Shown here piece after piece: positions 1-7,426 of a stretch of 34,577 bases of DNA. This DNA is from Clostridium psychrophilum (GTDB lineage: Bacteria; Bacillota; Clostridia; Clostridiales; Clostridiaceae). Position 1 is the stretch's first letter, and the number at the start of each line of letters is the position of its first letter. The translations under genes were made by a program, and so were the position numbers. The notes under the pieces were generated by a model, which had not been told where the DNA came from, ran no database searches, and saw nothing but the letters and a program-made list of their open reading frames with translations. Location: positions 1 to 34,577 of the forward strand of contig NZ_JAHLEC010000033.1 in assembly GCF_018861705.1 (NCBI RefSeq). Reading direction: 5' to 3'.

Positions 1-8
1 TATTCCAT
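1..8 (-). CDS. 5' end of a leftward gene, product unknown (cut by window edge)
   Basis: On the minus strand a perfect AGGAGG (plus-strand CCTCCT at 18-23) is followed after 9 nt by an ATG (plus-strand CAT at 6-8). Only two whole codons (Met-Glu) are inside the window, so no product can be given. The gene is divergent from hydF, and the roughly 150 bp between them should hold both promoters. Confidence 0.45.
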
Positions 9-175
9 AGTGATTATCCTCCTGTGTGTTTTAGTTTAGGCGATTAAAGCATAACACAGAATTAATCCACTATGGATTTCTTATTGGTTCAACTTCATTT
101 TACAACAGGTCTAAATAAAATAAATGAAAATTATTAATTATAAAATCAATCTAAAGAATAAGTGGAGGTTATATT

Positions 176-1366
176 ATACAACAGACACCAAATTCTAATA
201 GGCTTCATATAGCTATATTTGGAAAAAGAAATGTAGGAAAATCAAGTTTAATAAATGCACTTACGTCGCAGGATATTGCATTAGTCTCTAGTTTGGCAGG
301 AACCACAACAGATCCAGTTTATAAGGCGATGGAATTACTTCCAATAGGACCTGTTGTTCTTATAGATACTGCAGGTCTTGATGATGAAGGGGAAATAGGC
401 GAACTTAGAATTAAAAAAACTAAAGAAGTTATGGATAAAACAGATTTAGCACTTTTAGTTATAGATGGTAAGGAAGAAGATTTATCATTTGAAAAAGTAT
501 GGTACGAGGACTTAAAACAAAGAAAAATACCAGTAGTAGGTGTAATAAATAAAATTGACGAAAATGACGTATCAATAGAAAAGATTAAGAAGGCAATAGA
601 TATATATTTTGTTAAGGTTAATGCTAAGGATAGATTAAATATTAATGGATTAAAAAAAGCAATTATGGCTGCTGCACCAATGGATTTTGAAAAGAGTACA
701 ATTGTTGGAGACATAGTAAAACCAAAGGCAAAAGTTTTGGTAGTGGCACCACAAGATATTCAAGCACCAAAAGGGAGGTTGATTCTTCCACAAGTTCAAA
801 TAATAAGAGATCTTCTTGACAATGATGCAATGGCACTAGTAGTAAAGGATAGTGAACTTGAAAATATTCTAGCATCTTTAAATGAGAAGCCGGATTTAGT
901 AATCACGGATTCACAAGTATTCAAAAAGGTTAATTCTATAATACCAAAAGATATACCACTTACTTCTTTTTCTATACTTATGGCTAGGTATAAAGGAGAT
1001 TTAAATACCTTAGTTAAAGGAGCTAGAGCTATAGATACATTGAAACCAGGTGATAAGGTTCTTATCGCCGAAGCTTGTACTCATCATCCACTTGAAGGGG
1101 ATATAGGACGAGAAAAACTTCCTAAGTGGCTTGAAGAAAAGGTAGGTGGGAAGCTTGATATAACAATCTGTGCAGGAAGTAGTTTGCCGGAAGATTTAAG
1201 TGAATACAAATTAATAGTTCATTGTGGAGCTTGTATGTTTAATAGACAGCAGTTAATGTCAAGAATTAAAAAGGCTAATGCATTAGAATTACCTATTACT
1301 AATTTTGGTATAGCAATAGCCCATATAAATGGTATATTGGATAGAGTGCTTAGTGCTTTTGAGTAA
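176..1366 (+). CDS. hydF: [FeFe]-hydrogenase maturation GTPase HydF, with an apparent ATA start codon
   Basis: HydF is the scaffold GTPase that, with HydE and HydG, assembles the 2Fe subcluster of [FeFe]-hydrogenase. With the start at 176 the protein is 396 aa, normal for the family. The N-terminal Era-like GTPase domain has Walker A GKRNVGKS (about residues 16-23), DTAG (64-67) and NKID (125-128). The C-terminal cluster-binding domain has the HydF signature: C301-x-H303, about 45 residues, then H349-C350-x2-C353. No ATG, GTG or TTG lies in frame upstream of the GTPase domain. The first ordinary start, TTG at 293, would delete Walker A. The only Shine-Dalgarno site is GGAGG at 164-168, seven bases before ATA 176, which gives the family-like N-terminus (M)QQTPNSNR. 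ATT at 173 is the alternative. Identity is very secure; the start is inferred. Confidence 0.95.
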   Translation: MQQTPNSNRLHIAIFGKRNVGKSSLINALTSQDIALVSSLAGTTTDPVYKAMELLPIGPVVLIDTAGLDDEGEIGELRIKKTKEVMDKTDLALLVIDGKEEDLSFEKVWYEDLKQRKIPVVGVINKIDENDVSIEKIKKAIDIYFVKVNAKDRLNINGLKKAIMAAAPMDFEKSTIVGDIVKPKAKVLVVAPQDIQAPKGRLILPQVQIIRDLLDNDAMALVVKDSELENILASLNEKPDLVITDSQVFKKVNSIIPKDIPLTSFSILMARYKGDLNTLVKGARAIDTLKPGDKVLIAEACTHHPLEGDIGREKLPKWLEEKVGGKLDITICAGSSLPEDLSEYKLIVHCGACMFNRQQLMSRIKKANALELPITNFGIAIAHINGILDRVLSAFE

Positions 1367-1708
1367 AAATTTTAAGCATAAATTGTATTATAGCTAATAT
1401 TATTTATAATCACAGAAATTAAAAAACAGATGAAATAAAGAGTTTATAAAAGAATTTATTTTAATCTTTTGGTTATAATAGTTTAGGTAAACGGTAAGTT
1501 GTTAAAACTATATACAATTATGTTAAATATATGTAGAAATCAAGAACTTATTGTATTTATAAATTTGAGATTATTATGGATATAATCAAATAAATGTAGA
1601 CAAAAATAATTTTAAGGATTAATATAAAATTAAATTTGTTTATTGATTATATAATTTAAAGTTTAAATATATAATAGTATAAATTAATAATTGAAAGGAG
1701 AACATTAA
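1367..1708. other. Intergenic region, 342 bp, no gene seen
   Basis: Very AT-rich and without a convincing ORF. It holds TATAAT at 1484-1489 and an imperfect inverted repeat at about 1564-1590 (TTTGA-g-ATTAT ... ATAATCAAA). Either could belong to the promoter or operator of the metallochaperone gene, but no -35/-10 pair is clear. I see no strong terminator for hydF. Confidence 0.4.
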
Positions 1709-1921
1709 ATGAAGAAGAGAATATATATTGATGGAATGAGTTGTTCAAATTGTGTAAGTCATGTAAAGGAAGCATTATTAGATATCGGTGCATCTAAAGT
1801 GAAGGTTATTTTAGAGGAAAAATATGCAACAGCAGAATTTGATGATGAAGTAACCGATAATGACATCACTGATGCTCTTGAAGAAGTAGGATATGAAGTA
1901 ACTGAAGTAGAAGAGGATTAA
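1709..1921 (+). CDS. Heavy-metal-associated (HMA) domain protein, CopZ-like metallochaperone
   Basis: A 70-residue single HMA domain with the metal-binding motif GMSCSNC near residues 9-15 and the alternating beta-alpha-beta pattern of CopZ/Atx1 proteins. Such proteins carry Cu(I) or a similar soft metal to a P-type ATPase or to the regulator CsoR. No copper ATPase or CsoR is in this window, so the partner is not local. The start is set by GAAAGGAG at about 1694-1701. A strong terminator follows at once, so this is probably a single-gene transcript. The C-terminus is very acidic. Metal specificity cannot be read from sequence; copper is the family default. Confidence 0.85.
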   Translation: MKKRIYIDGMSCSNCVSHVKEALLDIGASKVKVILEEKYATAEFDDEVTDNDITDALEEVGYEVTEVEED

Positions 1922-1926
1922 CATAT

Positions 1927-1955
1927 AAAAGGTCTACCAAATTGGTAGACCTTTT
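1927..1955 (+). terminator. Rho-independent terminator after the HMA gene
   Basis: AAAAGGTCTACC and GGTAGACCTTTT form a perfect 12-bp stem around AAATT, with a T-run on the plus strand. The A-run on the left arm means it can also work leftward for the convergent yfcE gene. Confidence 0.9.
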
Positions 1956-1978
1956 TAGCGTAAAAGTTCTATAATTAA

Positions 1979-2467
1979 TTAAAAAAATTTTAACTGAGCA
2001 CTTATTTTTTTATTTTCTATTTCTAAAATAACATAAGAATACCATTGTTCATGTCTTTTACAAGAAGGTGAACCAGGGTTTATCATTAGTATCTTGTTTT
2101 TAGTTACAATAAGTGGCTGATGACTGTGCCCAAAGATGATTATATCTACTTTATCATCAATAAATTTATCGTACGCTGTGTTTAGTGTACTTTTACTATT
2201 ACCATGTCCATGGCATAGGCCAATTTTATATCCCTCCAAAGATAAAATTATCTTTTCATTTAACAAATCTCTGATGCATTTTTTATCATTATTCCCCCAT
2301 ACTCCAACAAAGTTTTTGTGCTCTATCAATTTGGATAAAAGAGTAGAAGATACATAATCACCTGCATGAATTATCATATCAGTTTCCCTAAATAAATTGT
2401 CTATTAAATTAAAAAGCTTATCGCTATGTTTTTTAACATGAGTATCAGATAATATTGCAATTCTTAT
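1979..2467 (-). CDS. YfcE/MJ0936-type metallophosphodiesterase, with an ATA start or a one-base frameshift at its start
   Basis: Calcineurin-like phosphoesterase of about 162 aa, the usual family length. Metal ligands appear in order: SDTH at the N-terminus, GD in HAGDY, GNND, CHGHGN and GHSHQP. The product should be a Mn-dependent phosphodiesterase acting on small phosphodiesters. The first in-frame ATG (2377) would remove the SDTH ligands, so translation must begin earlier. An in-frame TGA at 2471-2473 leaves only ATA at 2465-2467, giving (M)RIAILSDTH. A proper RBS (AGAAGG, about 2477-2482) lies 9 bases before it. There is also an ATG at 2472-2474, but out of frame: removing one T would give an ordinary MKIRIAILSDTH start. 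So this is either a rare AUA start or a single-base frameshift (mutation or sequencing error). Confidence 0.85.
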   Translation of the reverse strand: MRIAILSDTHVKKHSDKLFNLIDNLFRETDMIIHAGDYVSSTLLSKLIEHKNFVGVWGNNDKKCIRDLLNEKIILSLEGYKIGLCHGHGNSKSTLNTAYDKFIDDKVDIIIFGHSHQPLIVTKNKILMINPGSPSCKRHEQWYSYVILEIENKKISAQLKFF

Positions 2468-2621
2468 ATTTCATCACCTTCTAATATTATATTATTCTAT
2501 TTCATATTATGCTTTGTCATATAGATAGGGCACATCTATACAGAAATATTATCTTATTTACTTGTTATTGCCTTGATGTGAATCTTTATGCAAATTACTT
2601 TTATTTACATTATGTAATTTT

Positions 2622-2646
2622 AATGTTATAACATTTCTGTTATAAT
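2622..2646 (+). promoter_or_regulatory. 14-bp perfect palindrome next to a -10 box: probable operator/promoter
   Basis: AATGTTATAACATT (2622-2635) is a perfect palindrome and is followed by TATAAT at 2641-2646. The palindrome would cover the -35 region and downstream flank of a promoter for the gene at 2724, as expected of a dimeric repressor site. The regulator is unknown. Confidence 0.45.
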
Positions 2647-2723
2647 TATTTTGTATATTAAAAGAATAGTTTTTTTAAATTTATTGAATTTTTTATATGT
2701 TTGATAAAGAGTTAGGAGAAAAA

Positions 2724-3434
2724 ATGGAAAAATCTAAAGAGTTAACATTAGTTTATGAGGAAAATGGAATTAATGTAAAAAATGAAAAGTCACTACATTC
2801 ATCTATTAAACAATGGTATGTAACTGCTGGTGACAGATTTGAAGTGAAAATAGATAAATATGTAATCGACTTAGTGAGAGAAGATTCATTAATTGAAATA
2901 CAAACAAAAAATTTTAGTGCAATTGGTAATAAACTCAGAGATTTGGTTAAGTATAATAAGGTTATGTTAGTACATCCTATAGCTGTTGAGAAATATATAG
3001 TAACAACTGAATGTACAAATCAAGTAATTAGTAGAAGAAAATCACCTAAAAAAGGCAAATTAGTAGATTTGTTTGATGAATTAATTAGAATACCGGATTT
3101 AATAGTAGAAGATAATTTTATATTAGAAATATTAATGATTAAAGAAGAAGAGATAAGGTGCAAGGATGGTAAAGGAAGTTGGAGAAGGAAAGGTATAAGT
3201 ATAAAGGATAGGAAGCTTTTAGAAGTAGTTGAGAAAGTTACATTCAAAAAAGAAAAAGATTTCCTAATATTTTTACCAAATGAACTACAAGAAAATTTTA
3301 CAAATAAAGATTTGGCTAAAGCATTGAAAGTTACTGTATTTAAAGCCAGAAAGATTACCTACTGCTTAAAAAAAATGAAAATAATAAAGGAAGTTGGAAA
3401 GCTTAAAAATGAACTTATATTCGTAAAATCATAG
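2724..3434 (+). CDS. Uncharacterised protein with a PD-(D/E)XK-like N-terminal domain
   Basis: 236 aa starting at ATG 2724, chosen because AGGAG at 2714-2718 lies 5 bases upstream; an ATG at 2697 has no RBS. I do not recognise a named family. Residues 40-62 have a pattern seen in PD-(D/E)XK nuclease folds: E40, then D49 in VIDLV, then E58-x-Q60 in LIEIQTK, where Q replaces the usual Lys (K62 follows nearby). Downstream are a conserved-looking VHPI segment and a basic stretch with GSWRRKG. The last ~45 residues look like a winged helix (NKDLAKALKVTVFKARKI). This suggests a nucleic-acid-binding, nuclease-like protein, but activity is unproven. The D-2-hydroxyacid dehydrogenase starts 37 bp later on the same strand and may be cotranscribed. 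Confidence 0.6.
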   Translation: MEKSKELTLVYEENGINVKNEKSLHSSIKQWYVTAGDRFEVKIDKYVIDLVREDSLIEIQTKNFSAIGNKLRDLVKYNKVMLVHPIAVEKYIVTTECTNQVISRRKSPKKGKLVDLFDELIRIPDLIVEDNFILEILMIKEEEIRCKDGKGSWRRKGISIKDRKLLEVVEKVTFKKEKDFLIFLPNELQENFTNKDLAKALKVTVFKARKITYCLKKMKIIKEVGKLKNELIFVKS

Positions 3435-3471
3435 AAATAAATGAATCTAGTATTATTAGGAGATGGAATTT

Positions 3472-4449
3472 ATGGATAAGAAAAGAGTCTACATTACTAG
3501 AAGAATTCCAAGTGGGGCCATTAGCCTTTTACAAAAGCATTTTGATGTGGAAATTAATCCATATGACAGAGCTTTAATAAGAGAGGAATTAATGGACAAG
3601 GTAAAAGGCAAGGACGCAGTTTTGTGCCTTCTGACTGACAAAATTGATAAAGATGTAATTGAGGCAGCTGGATCAAGATGTAAGATATTTGCTAACTATG
3701 GCGTGGCATGCAATAATATTGATATAGCTAAGGCTACTAGAAGTGGTGTAATAATCACAAACACACCAGATGTGCTAAATGATGCTACTGCTGATCTTGC
3801 ATGGACACTTCTTATGGTAGTATCTAGAAGGATTGTTTCAGCAGATAAATTTACAAGGAATGGTGCTTTTCAATCTTGTGATCCAATGATGTTTCTTGGT
3901 CGTGAAATAACTGGTAAAACATTAGGACTTGTAGGAGCTGGGAGGGTTGGTTTTAATTTTGCAAAGAAAGCAAAGGCTTTTGATATGAAGATACTTTATA
4001 CTGATATAATTAGGAACTATAAAATAGAAAAAGAATTAGGTGCTATCTATGTGGATAAAGAAACATTATTAAAACAGGCTGATTTTATTTCGTTGCACGT
4101 TCCACTTTTGCCATCTACTATTCATTATTTAGGTAAGAAAGAATTCTCTATTATGAAGAACACCTCAGTTATTGTTAATACATGTTTTGGAGCCGCTATT
4201 GATGAAAAAGCATTAGTTGAAGCTCTTAAACGTGGTGAAATATGGGGGGCTGGACTTGATGTATTTGAACATGAACCTAATATTGAGCCAGAACTTCTAG
4301 ATATGTATAATGTTTCAATTGTTCCTCATATATCGTCAGCTACGATGGAAACAAGAACAAATATGGGATTAGTTGCAGCTGAAAACATTATCAAAGTGCT
4401 AAATGGCGATAAGCCAGAAAATTGTGTTAATTTAGAAGTGCTAAAATAA
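3472..4449 (+). CDS. D-2-hydroxyacid dehydrogenase-like protein lacking the catalytic arginine
   Basis: 325 aa, the full length of the NAD(P)-dependent D-isomer 2-hydroxyacid dehydrogenase family (glyoxylate/hydroxypyruvate reductase, phosphoglycerate dehydrogenase). The start is ATG 3472, 9 bases after AGGAG (3458-3462); ATG 3463 touches the RBS and is unlikely. The Rossmann motif GAGRVG is at 155-160, and catalytic E268 (in FEHEP) and H286 (in VPHIS) are present. The arginine of the usual NTARG motif is replaced: the segment reads NTCFG, with F239 exactly 29 residues before E268. In the family this arginine binds the substrate carboxylate. So the protein has either changed substrate or lost normal activity. 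The substrate cannot be predicted. Confidence 0.85.
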   Translation: MDKKRVYITRRIPSGAISLLQKHFDVEINPYDRALIREELMDKVKGKDAVLCLLTDKIDKDVIEAAGSRCKIFANYGVACNNIDIAKATRSGVIITNTPDVLNDATADLAWTLLMVVSRRIVSADKFTRNGAFQSCDPMMFLGREITGKTLGLVGAGRVGFNFAKKAKAFDMKILYTDIIRNYKIEKELGAIYVDKETLLKQADFISLHVPLLPSTIHYLGKKEFSIMKNTSVIVNTCFGAAIDEKALVEALKRGEIWGAGLDVFEHEPNIEPELLDMYNVSIVPHISSATMETRTNMGLVAAENIIKVLNGDKPENCVNLEVLK

Positions 4450-4479
4450 TTTTATTTTGATATATGAACATAATTTTAA

Positions 4480-4515
4480 AAGCGCTTACATTTGGATTAG
4501 TGAATGTAAACGCTT
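4480..4515 (+). terminator. Terminator-like hairpin after the dehydrogenase
   Basis: AAGCGCTTACATT pairs with AATGTAAACGCTT (one mismatch) around a 10-nt loop. The T-run is short (CATTTT), so strength is uncertain. Confidence 0.6.
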
Positions 4516-4575
4516 CATTTTAATAAATTAATATTTGCAGTGGTCACTCATTGTTGCACTAAATAATTATTAATA

Positions 4576-4602
4576 GTTTATAAAAGTGGTACTTTTATAA
4601 AC
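4576..4602. promoter_or_regulatory. Perfect 12-bp inverted repeat upstream of the M20 hydrolase
   Basis: GTTTATAAAAGT-GGT-ACTTTTATAAAC lies about 100 bp before the hydrolase start. It has no following T-run, so an operator is more likely than a terminator. The regulator is unknown. Confidence 0.4.
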
Positions 4603-4705
4603 ATATTTTTCATACAATATATTTGTAGTAATATGCACTCTTTTTTGTTTTCTAAGCAATTACATATAAGCGTTTAAATATATATTAATAGAAGGAGGGT
4701 TTTCT

Positions 4706-5920
4706 ATGAATGTAGATTTTAAAAAGGTATTACAGAAAGCTGAGGAGTATAAAGGTGATATATCAAGGTTTCTTCGTGACATGATTGCTATTCCTAGTGA
4801 AAGCTGTGATGAGGCTAAAGTCATTGAGAGAATAAGAAAAGAGATGCAAAAGGTTGGCTTTGATAAGATAGACATAGATAAAATGGGAAACATAATTGGA
4901 ACTATTGGACATGGAAAACATGTAATAGCTATGGATGCACATATAGACACAATAGGCATTGAAGATAAGAATCTATGGCAGTATGATCCATATAAAGGAT
5001 ACGAGGATATGGAGGTAATTACAGGATGTGGCGGCAGTGACCAAGAGGGTGGTATGGCCTCTATGGTCTATGCTGCAAAAATAATTAAAGATTTAGACAT
5101 GGTAGATGATTATACTTTGCTTATTACAGGCACAGTACAAGAAGAAGACTGTAGTGGACTTAGTTGGCAGTATATGATAAATGAAGATAAACTTCAGCCA
5201 GAATTTGTTGTGATTGCTCAGCCTACTTCATGTAATATATATAGGGGACATCAAGGGAAGATGGAGATAAAAGTAATTACTCATGATTTAGATTGTCATG
5301 AATGTGTATTAAAGAGAGAAAATAATACGATTTGTAAAATGTCTCCAATAATAGATGATCTGAAAAAACTCAATGAAATGCTTCATTATGATGAGTTCTT
5401 GGGTAAAGGAACATTGGCTGTTTCAGAAGCATTTTTTACTTCTTCTTCAAGATATACAGTGGCAGACAGTTGTACTATCTCAATAGATAGAAAATTAACT
5501 AATGGAGAAACATATGTTGATGCATTAGAACAAATAAGAAATCTTATCTCAATTAAAGATATGAATGCTGAAGTTTCCATGTATGATTACGAGAAGCAAT
5601 CGTATAAGGGGGTTGTCTATCCGACAGCCGCTTATTTTCCATGTTGGGTCTTAAACGTTAATCATCCTGTTTGCGAAACTTTAGTAGAATGTTATAAAGC
5701 ATTATTTAATAAGGAACCTTTAGTTGATAAAGGAATTTTCTTAACAAATGGAGTTTCTATTATGGGAAGGTACGATATACCTTGTATTGGATTTGGGCCA
5801 GGTCATGAGGCGGAAGTACATTCTCCAAATGAGAGGACTTGGAAAAATGAGTTAGTAAAGGCAGCAGCTATGTATGCAGTTATTCCTAGTTTATATGTAG
5901 GTAGAGTAGAAAAGGATTAA
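4706..5920 (+). CDS. M20-family metallohydrolase, YgeY-like, with an altered metal-ligand site
   Basis: 404 aa, like the YgeY group of M20 peptidases/deacylases (a selenium-metabolism-associated hydrolase family of unknown substrate). Start is ATG 4706 after GAAGGAGG. Visible active-site residues are H79-x-D81 (MDAHIDT), bridging D112 (GGSDQEGG), E146-E147 (QEED) and H372 (EVHSPNE). The fourth metal-ligand position, normally the Glu of an EPT motif, is Q172 here (AQPTS). The lid-domain motif that usually reads like SCHGSAPERG is also changed, to DCHECVLKRE, keeping H198. The fold is clear, but ordinary two-zinc catalysis is doubtful. The gene stands alone between an operator-like repeat and a very strong terminator. 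Confidence 0.8.
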   Translation: MNVDFKKVLQKAEEYKGDISRFLRDMIAIPSESCDEAKVIERIRKEMQKVGFDKIDIDKMGNIIGTIGHGKHVIAMDAHIDTIGIEDKNLWQYDPYKGYEDMEVITGCGGSDQEGGMASMVYAAKIIKDLDMVDDYTLLITGTVQEEDCSGLSWQYMINEDKLQPEFVVIAQPTSCNIYRGHQGKMEIKVITHDLDCHECVLKRENNTICKMSPIIDDLKKLNEMLHYDEFLGKGTLAVSEAFFTSSSRYTVADSCTISIDRKLTNGETYVDALEQIRNLISIKDMNAEVSMYDYEKQSYKGVVYPTAAYFPCWVLNVNHPVCETLVECYKALFNKEPLVDKGIFLTNGVSIMGRYDIPCIGFGPGHEAEVHSPNERTWKNELVKAAAMYAVIPSLYVGRVEKD

Positions 5921-5985
5921 TAGAAGTTTTATTTATGATAGCATATCACCCTCTTTATTAATTGATTTTATTTCCAAGTCAACTA

Positions 5986-6029
5986 TTCTAGCTTAATATG
6001 ATTGTGATGCCAATCATATTAAGCTAGAA
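5986..6029 (+). terminator. Very strong terminator after the M20 hydrolase
   Basis: A 19-bp perfect stem (5986-6004 with 6011-6029) around the 6-nt loop TGATGC, followed by GTTTTTC. Being almost perfectly symmetric, it may also stop leftward transcription. Confidence 0.85.
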
Positions 6030-6140
6030 GTTTTTCAAGAGAACATACATACTTAACAATCCTATTTTATAAGATTGCTACATAATCAGCTAGTCATGAA
6101 AAATTTACTCTTTTTACAGTTTTATTTGTAAACATTAAAA

Positions 6141-6185
6141 CAATGTTACCTATTCTAAATGATAAAAAGAATAGATAGCATTGTA
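6141..6185. terminator. Second hairpin in the 5921-6342 gap
   Basis: CAATGTTACCTATTCT can pair with AGAATAGATAGCATTG (one G-T and one mismatch in 16), followed by TATTTTC. It may be a backup terminator or a leader structure. Apart from this, the preceding terminator and the promoter at 6262-6294, I see nothing in this 422-bp gap. Confidence 0.4.
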
Positions 6186-6261
6186 TTTTCAATGGTGGCA
6201 TAGGTTATACTAAAAAAATGATTATAAATCTACTAAAGTTTTAAGTTGCTATCCATCATTT

Positions 6262-6294
6262 CTTAATCTGATTTTAATGTTAAAAATATATAAT
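6262..6294 (+). promoter_or_regulatory. Response-regulator-type direct repeat and -10 box of the dedA promoter
   Basis: CTTAAT (6262-6267), 5 nt, TTTAAT (6273-6278), 10 nt, TATAAT (6289-6294). Half-sites one helical turn apart replacing the -35 are typical of OmpR-family activators (the PmrA consensus is YTTAAT-N5-YTTAAT). The same arrangement precedes the PAP2 gene at 9773-9805. Confidence 0.6.
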
Positions 6295-6342
6295 ATAAAA
6301 TATAAAAAGTATATAAAATAAAGAATTATAAAAGGAGAAAAT

Positions 6343-7011
6343 ATGGATATTTTAATTAACGTTATAAATGGGTTAATGCATATTGATAAGTATTTAGCGC
6401 TAATAATACAGCAGTATGGAATATTAACCTATGCTATTTTATTTGTTATTATATTTATTGAAACAGGGTTGGTTGTTACACCATTCTTGCCAGGCGATTC
6501 AATGCTATTTGCAGCAGGAGCACTAGCGGGAATTGGATCAATGAATATAGTTACTCTTCTTATAGTAGTATATCTTGCAGCGGTACTTGGGGATACGGCT
6601 AATTATCATATTGGTAAAAAAGTTGGAAATAAAATACTAGCAAAAGAAGAAGTAAAGTTTATTAATAAAGAGTACTTAATAAAAGCTCAGACATTTTATG
6701 AAAAACATGGTTCTATGACTATAGTTGTAGGAAGGTTTATTCCCATAATTAGAACGTTTGTGCCATTCGTAGCTGGAGTTTCCAAAATGAATTACTCGAA
6801 TTTTATATTATACAATATAATTGGGGGAGGAGTATGGGTAAGTTTATTTTTAGGCGGCGGTTACTTATTTGGTAATCTAAATTTTGTAAAGAATAATTTT
6901 TCTTATGTTTTAATAGTAATAATAATAATATCTCTATTGCCTGGAATTATAGTGTTTATAAAAGAAAAAAGAAATAAACAAAATGATAATGAAAACAAAA
7001 TAATCATTTGA
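6343..7011 (+). CDS. DedA-family membrane protein
   Basis: 222 aa with the DedA/VTT domain. It has an N-terminal re-entrant motif with E-T-G and FLPGDSMLFAAG, then the signature GRFIPIIRTFVPFVAG near residues 128-143, and several hydrophobic segments including a C-terminal one before a charged tail. DedA proteins are proton-motive-force-dependent membrane proteins; some flip undecaprenyl phosphate or phosphatidylethanolamine, and loss sensitises cells to cationic peptides. Start is ATG 6343 after AAAAGGAG. The gene is monocistronic, bounded by its own promoter and terminator. Its promoter carries the direct repeat shared with the PAP2 phosphatase, which supports an envelope-lipid role. The exact substrate is unknown. 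Confidence 0.92.
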   Translation: MDILINVINGLMHIDKYLALIIQQYGILTYAILFVIIFIETGLVVTPFLPGDSMLFAAGALAGIGSMNIVTLLIVVYLAAVLGDTANYHIGKKVGNKILAKEEVKFINKEYLIKAQTFYEKHGSMTIVVGRFIPIIRTFVPFVAGVSKMNYSNFILYNIIGGGVWVSLFLGGGYLFGNLNFVKNNFSYVLIVIIIISLLPGIIVFIKEKRNKQNDNENKIII

Positions 7012-7110
7012 TTTTTGTTATTTTAAAATAATAATAATAATTAAAAAAATTGATATTCACAAAATATAAACATAATTTAATATATATTTAGTAGAGTTCT
7101 ATAGTATAAT

Positions 7111-7141
7111 AAAAAAGCAGTCATTTAATGATTGCTTTTTT
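7111..7141 (+). terminator. Rho-independent terminator after dedA
   Basis: AAAAAAGCAGTCATT and ATGATTGCTTTTTT form a stem with a G-T pair and a tiny loop, ending in a 7-T run. Confidence 0.85.
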
Positions 7142-7163
7142 GTATATCATTGTTTAACGATAT

Positions 7164-7334
7164 TTCAGAAGGAAAGTATCCCACTTCTATAAGTGGGAGG
7201 ATAACAATTGAAAATTGTTATCTATTCCAGATAACTACAAAGGGGGTAAATCTCCTTCTGAAGTTGCTGTAGTTACATAGAGGAGATGATTCATCTTCTT
7301 CGAAGCTGTTACAGCACCTCAGGTGATGATTTAA
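7164..7334 (+). repeat. Structured repeat element, copy A (full length), upstream of the phosphodiester glycosidase
   Basis: The element has nested pairing. TTCAGAAGGA (7164-7173) pairs perfectly with TCCTTCTGAA (7253-7262). Inside are CCCACTT-CTAT-AAGTGGG (7180-7197) and GATAACAATT-GAA-AATTGTTATC (7200-7222). A 3' module ends with a conserved tail at 7313-7334 (AGCACCTCAGGTGATGATT). The first ~68 nt match copy C at 28489 with only 5 differences. The tail recurs at 27281 and 28565. I do not recognise it as a known riboswitch. The CCCACTT/AAGTGGG hairpin resembles end hairpins of IS200/IS605 elements, so a small non-autonomous mobile element is possible. Confidence 0.65.
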
Positions 7335-7426
7335 TCGATTATTTATGAAAATAAATTTAACATAATAGATAATTTTAAGGTTCTAATATTATAGAATAAT
7401 ATCTAATAAGAAAAGGGATGATGAGC

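Noticed and set aside
293-1366. HydF starting at TTG 293
   Set aside because: This would remove the Walker A motif and the first 39 residues that match the family, and there is no RBS before it.
7164-7334. Complete IS200/IS605 insertion sequence
   Set aside because: No TnpA or TnpB reading frame lies near any copy; at most these are non-autonomous derivatives.
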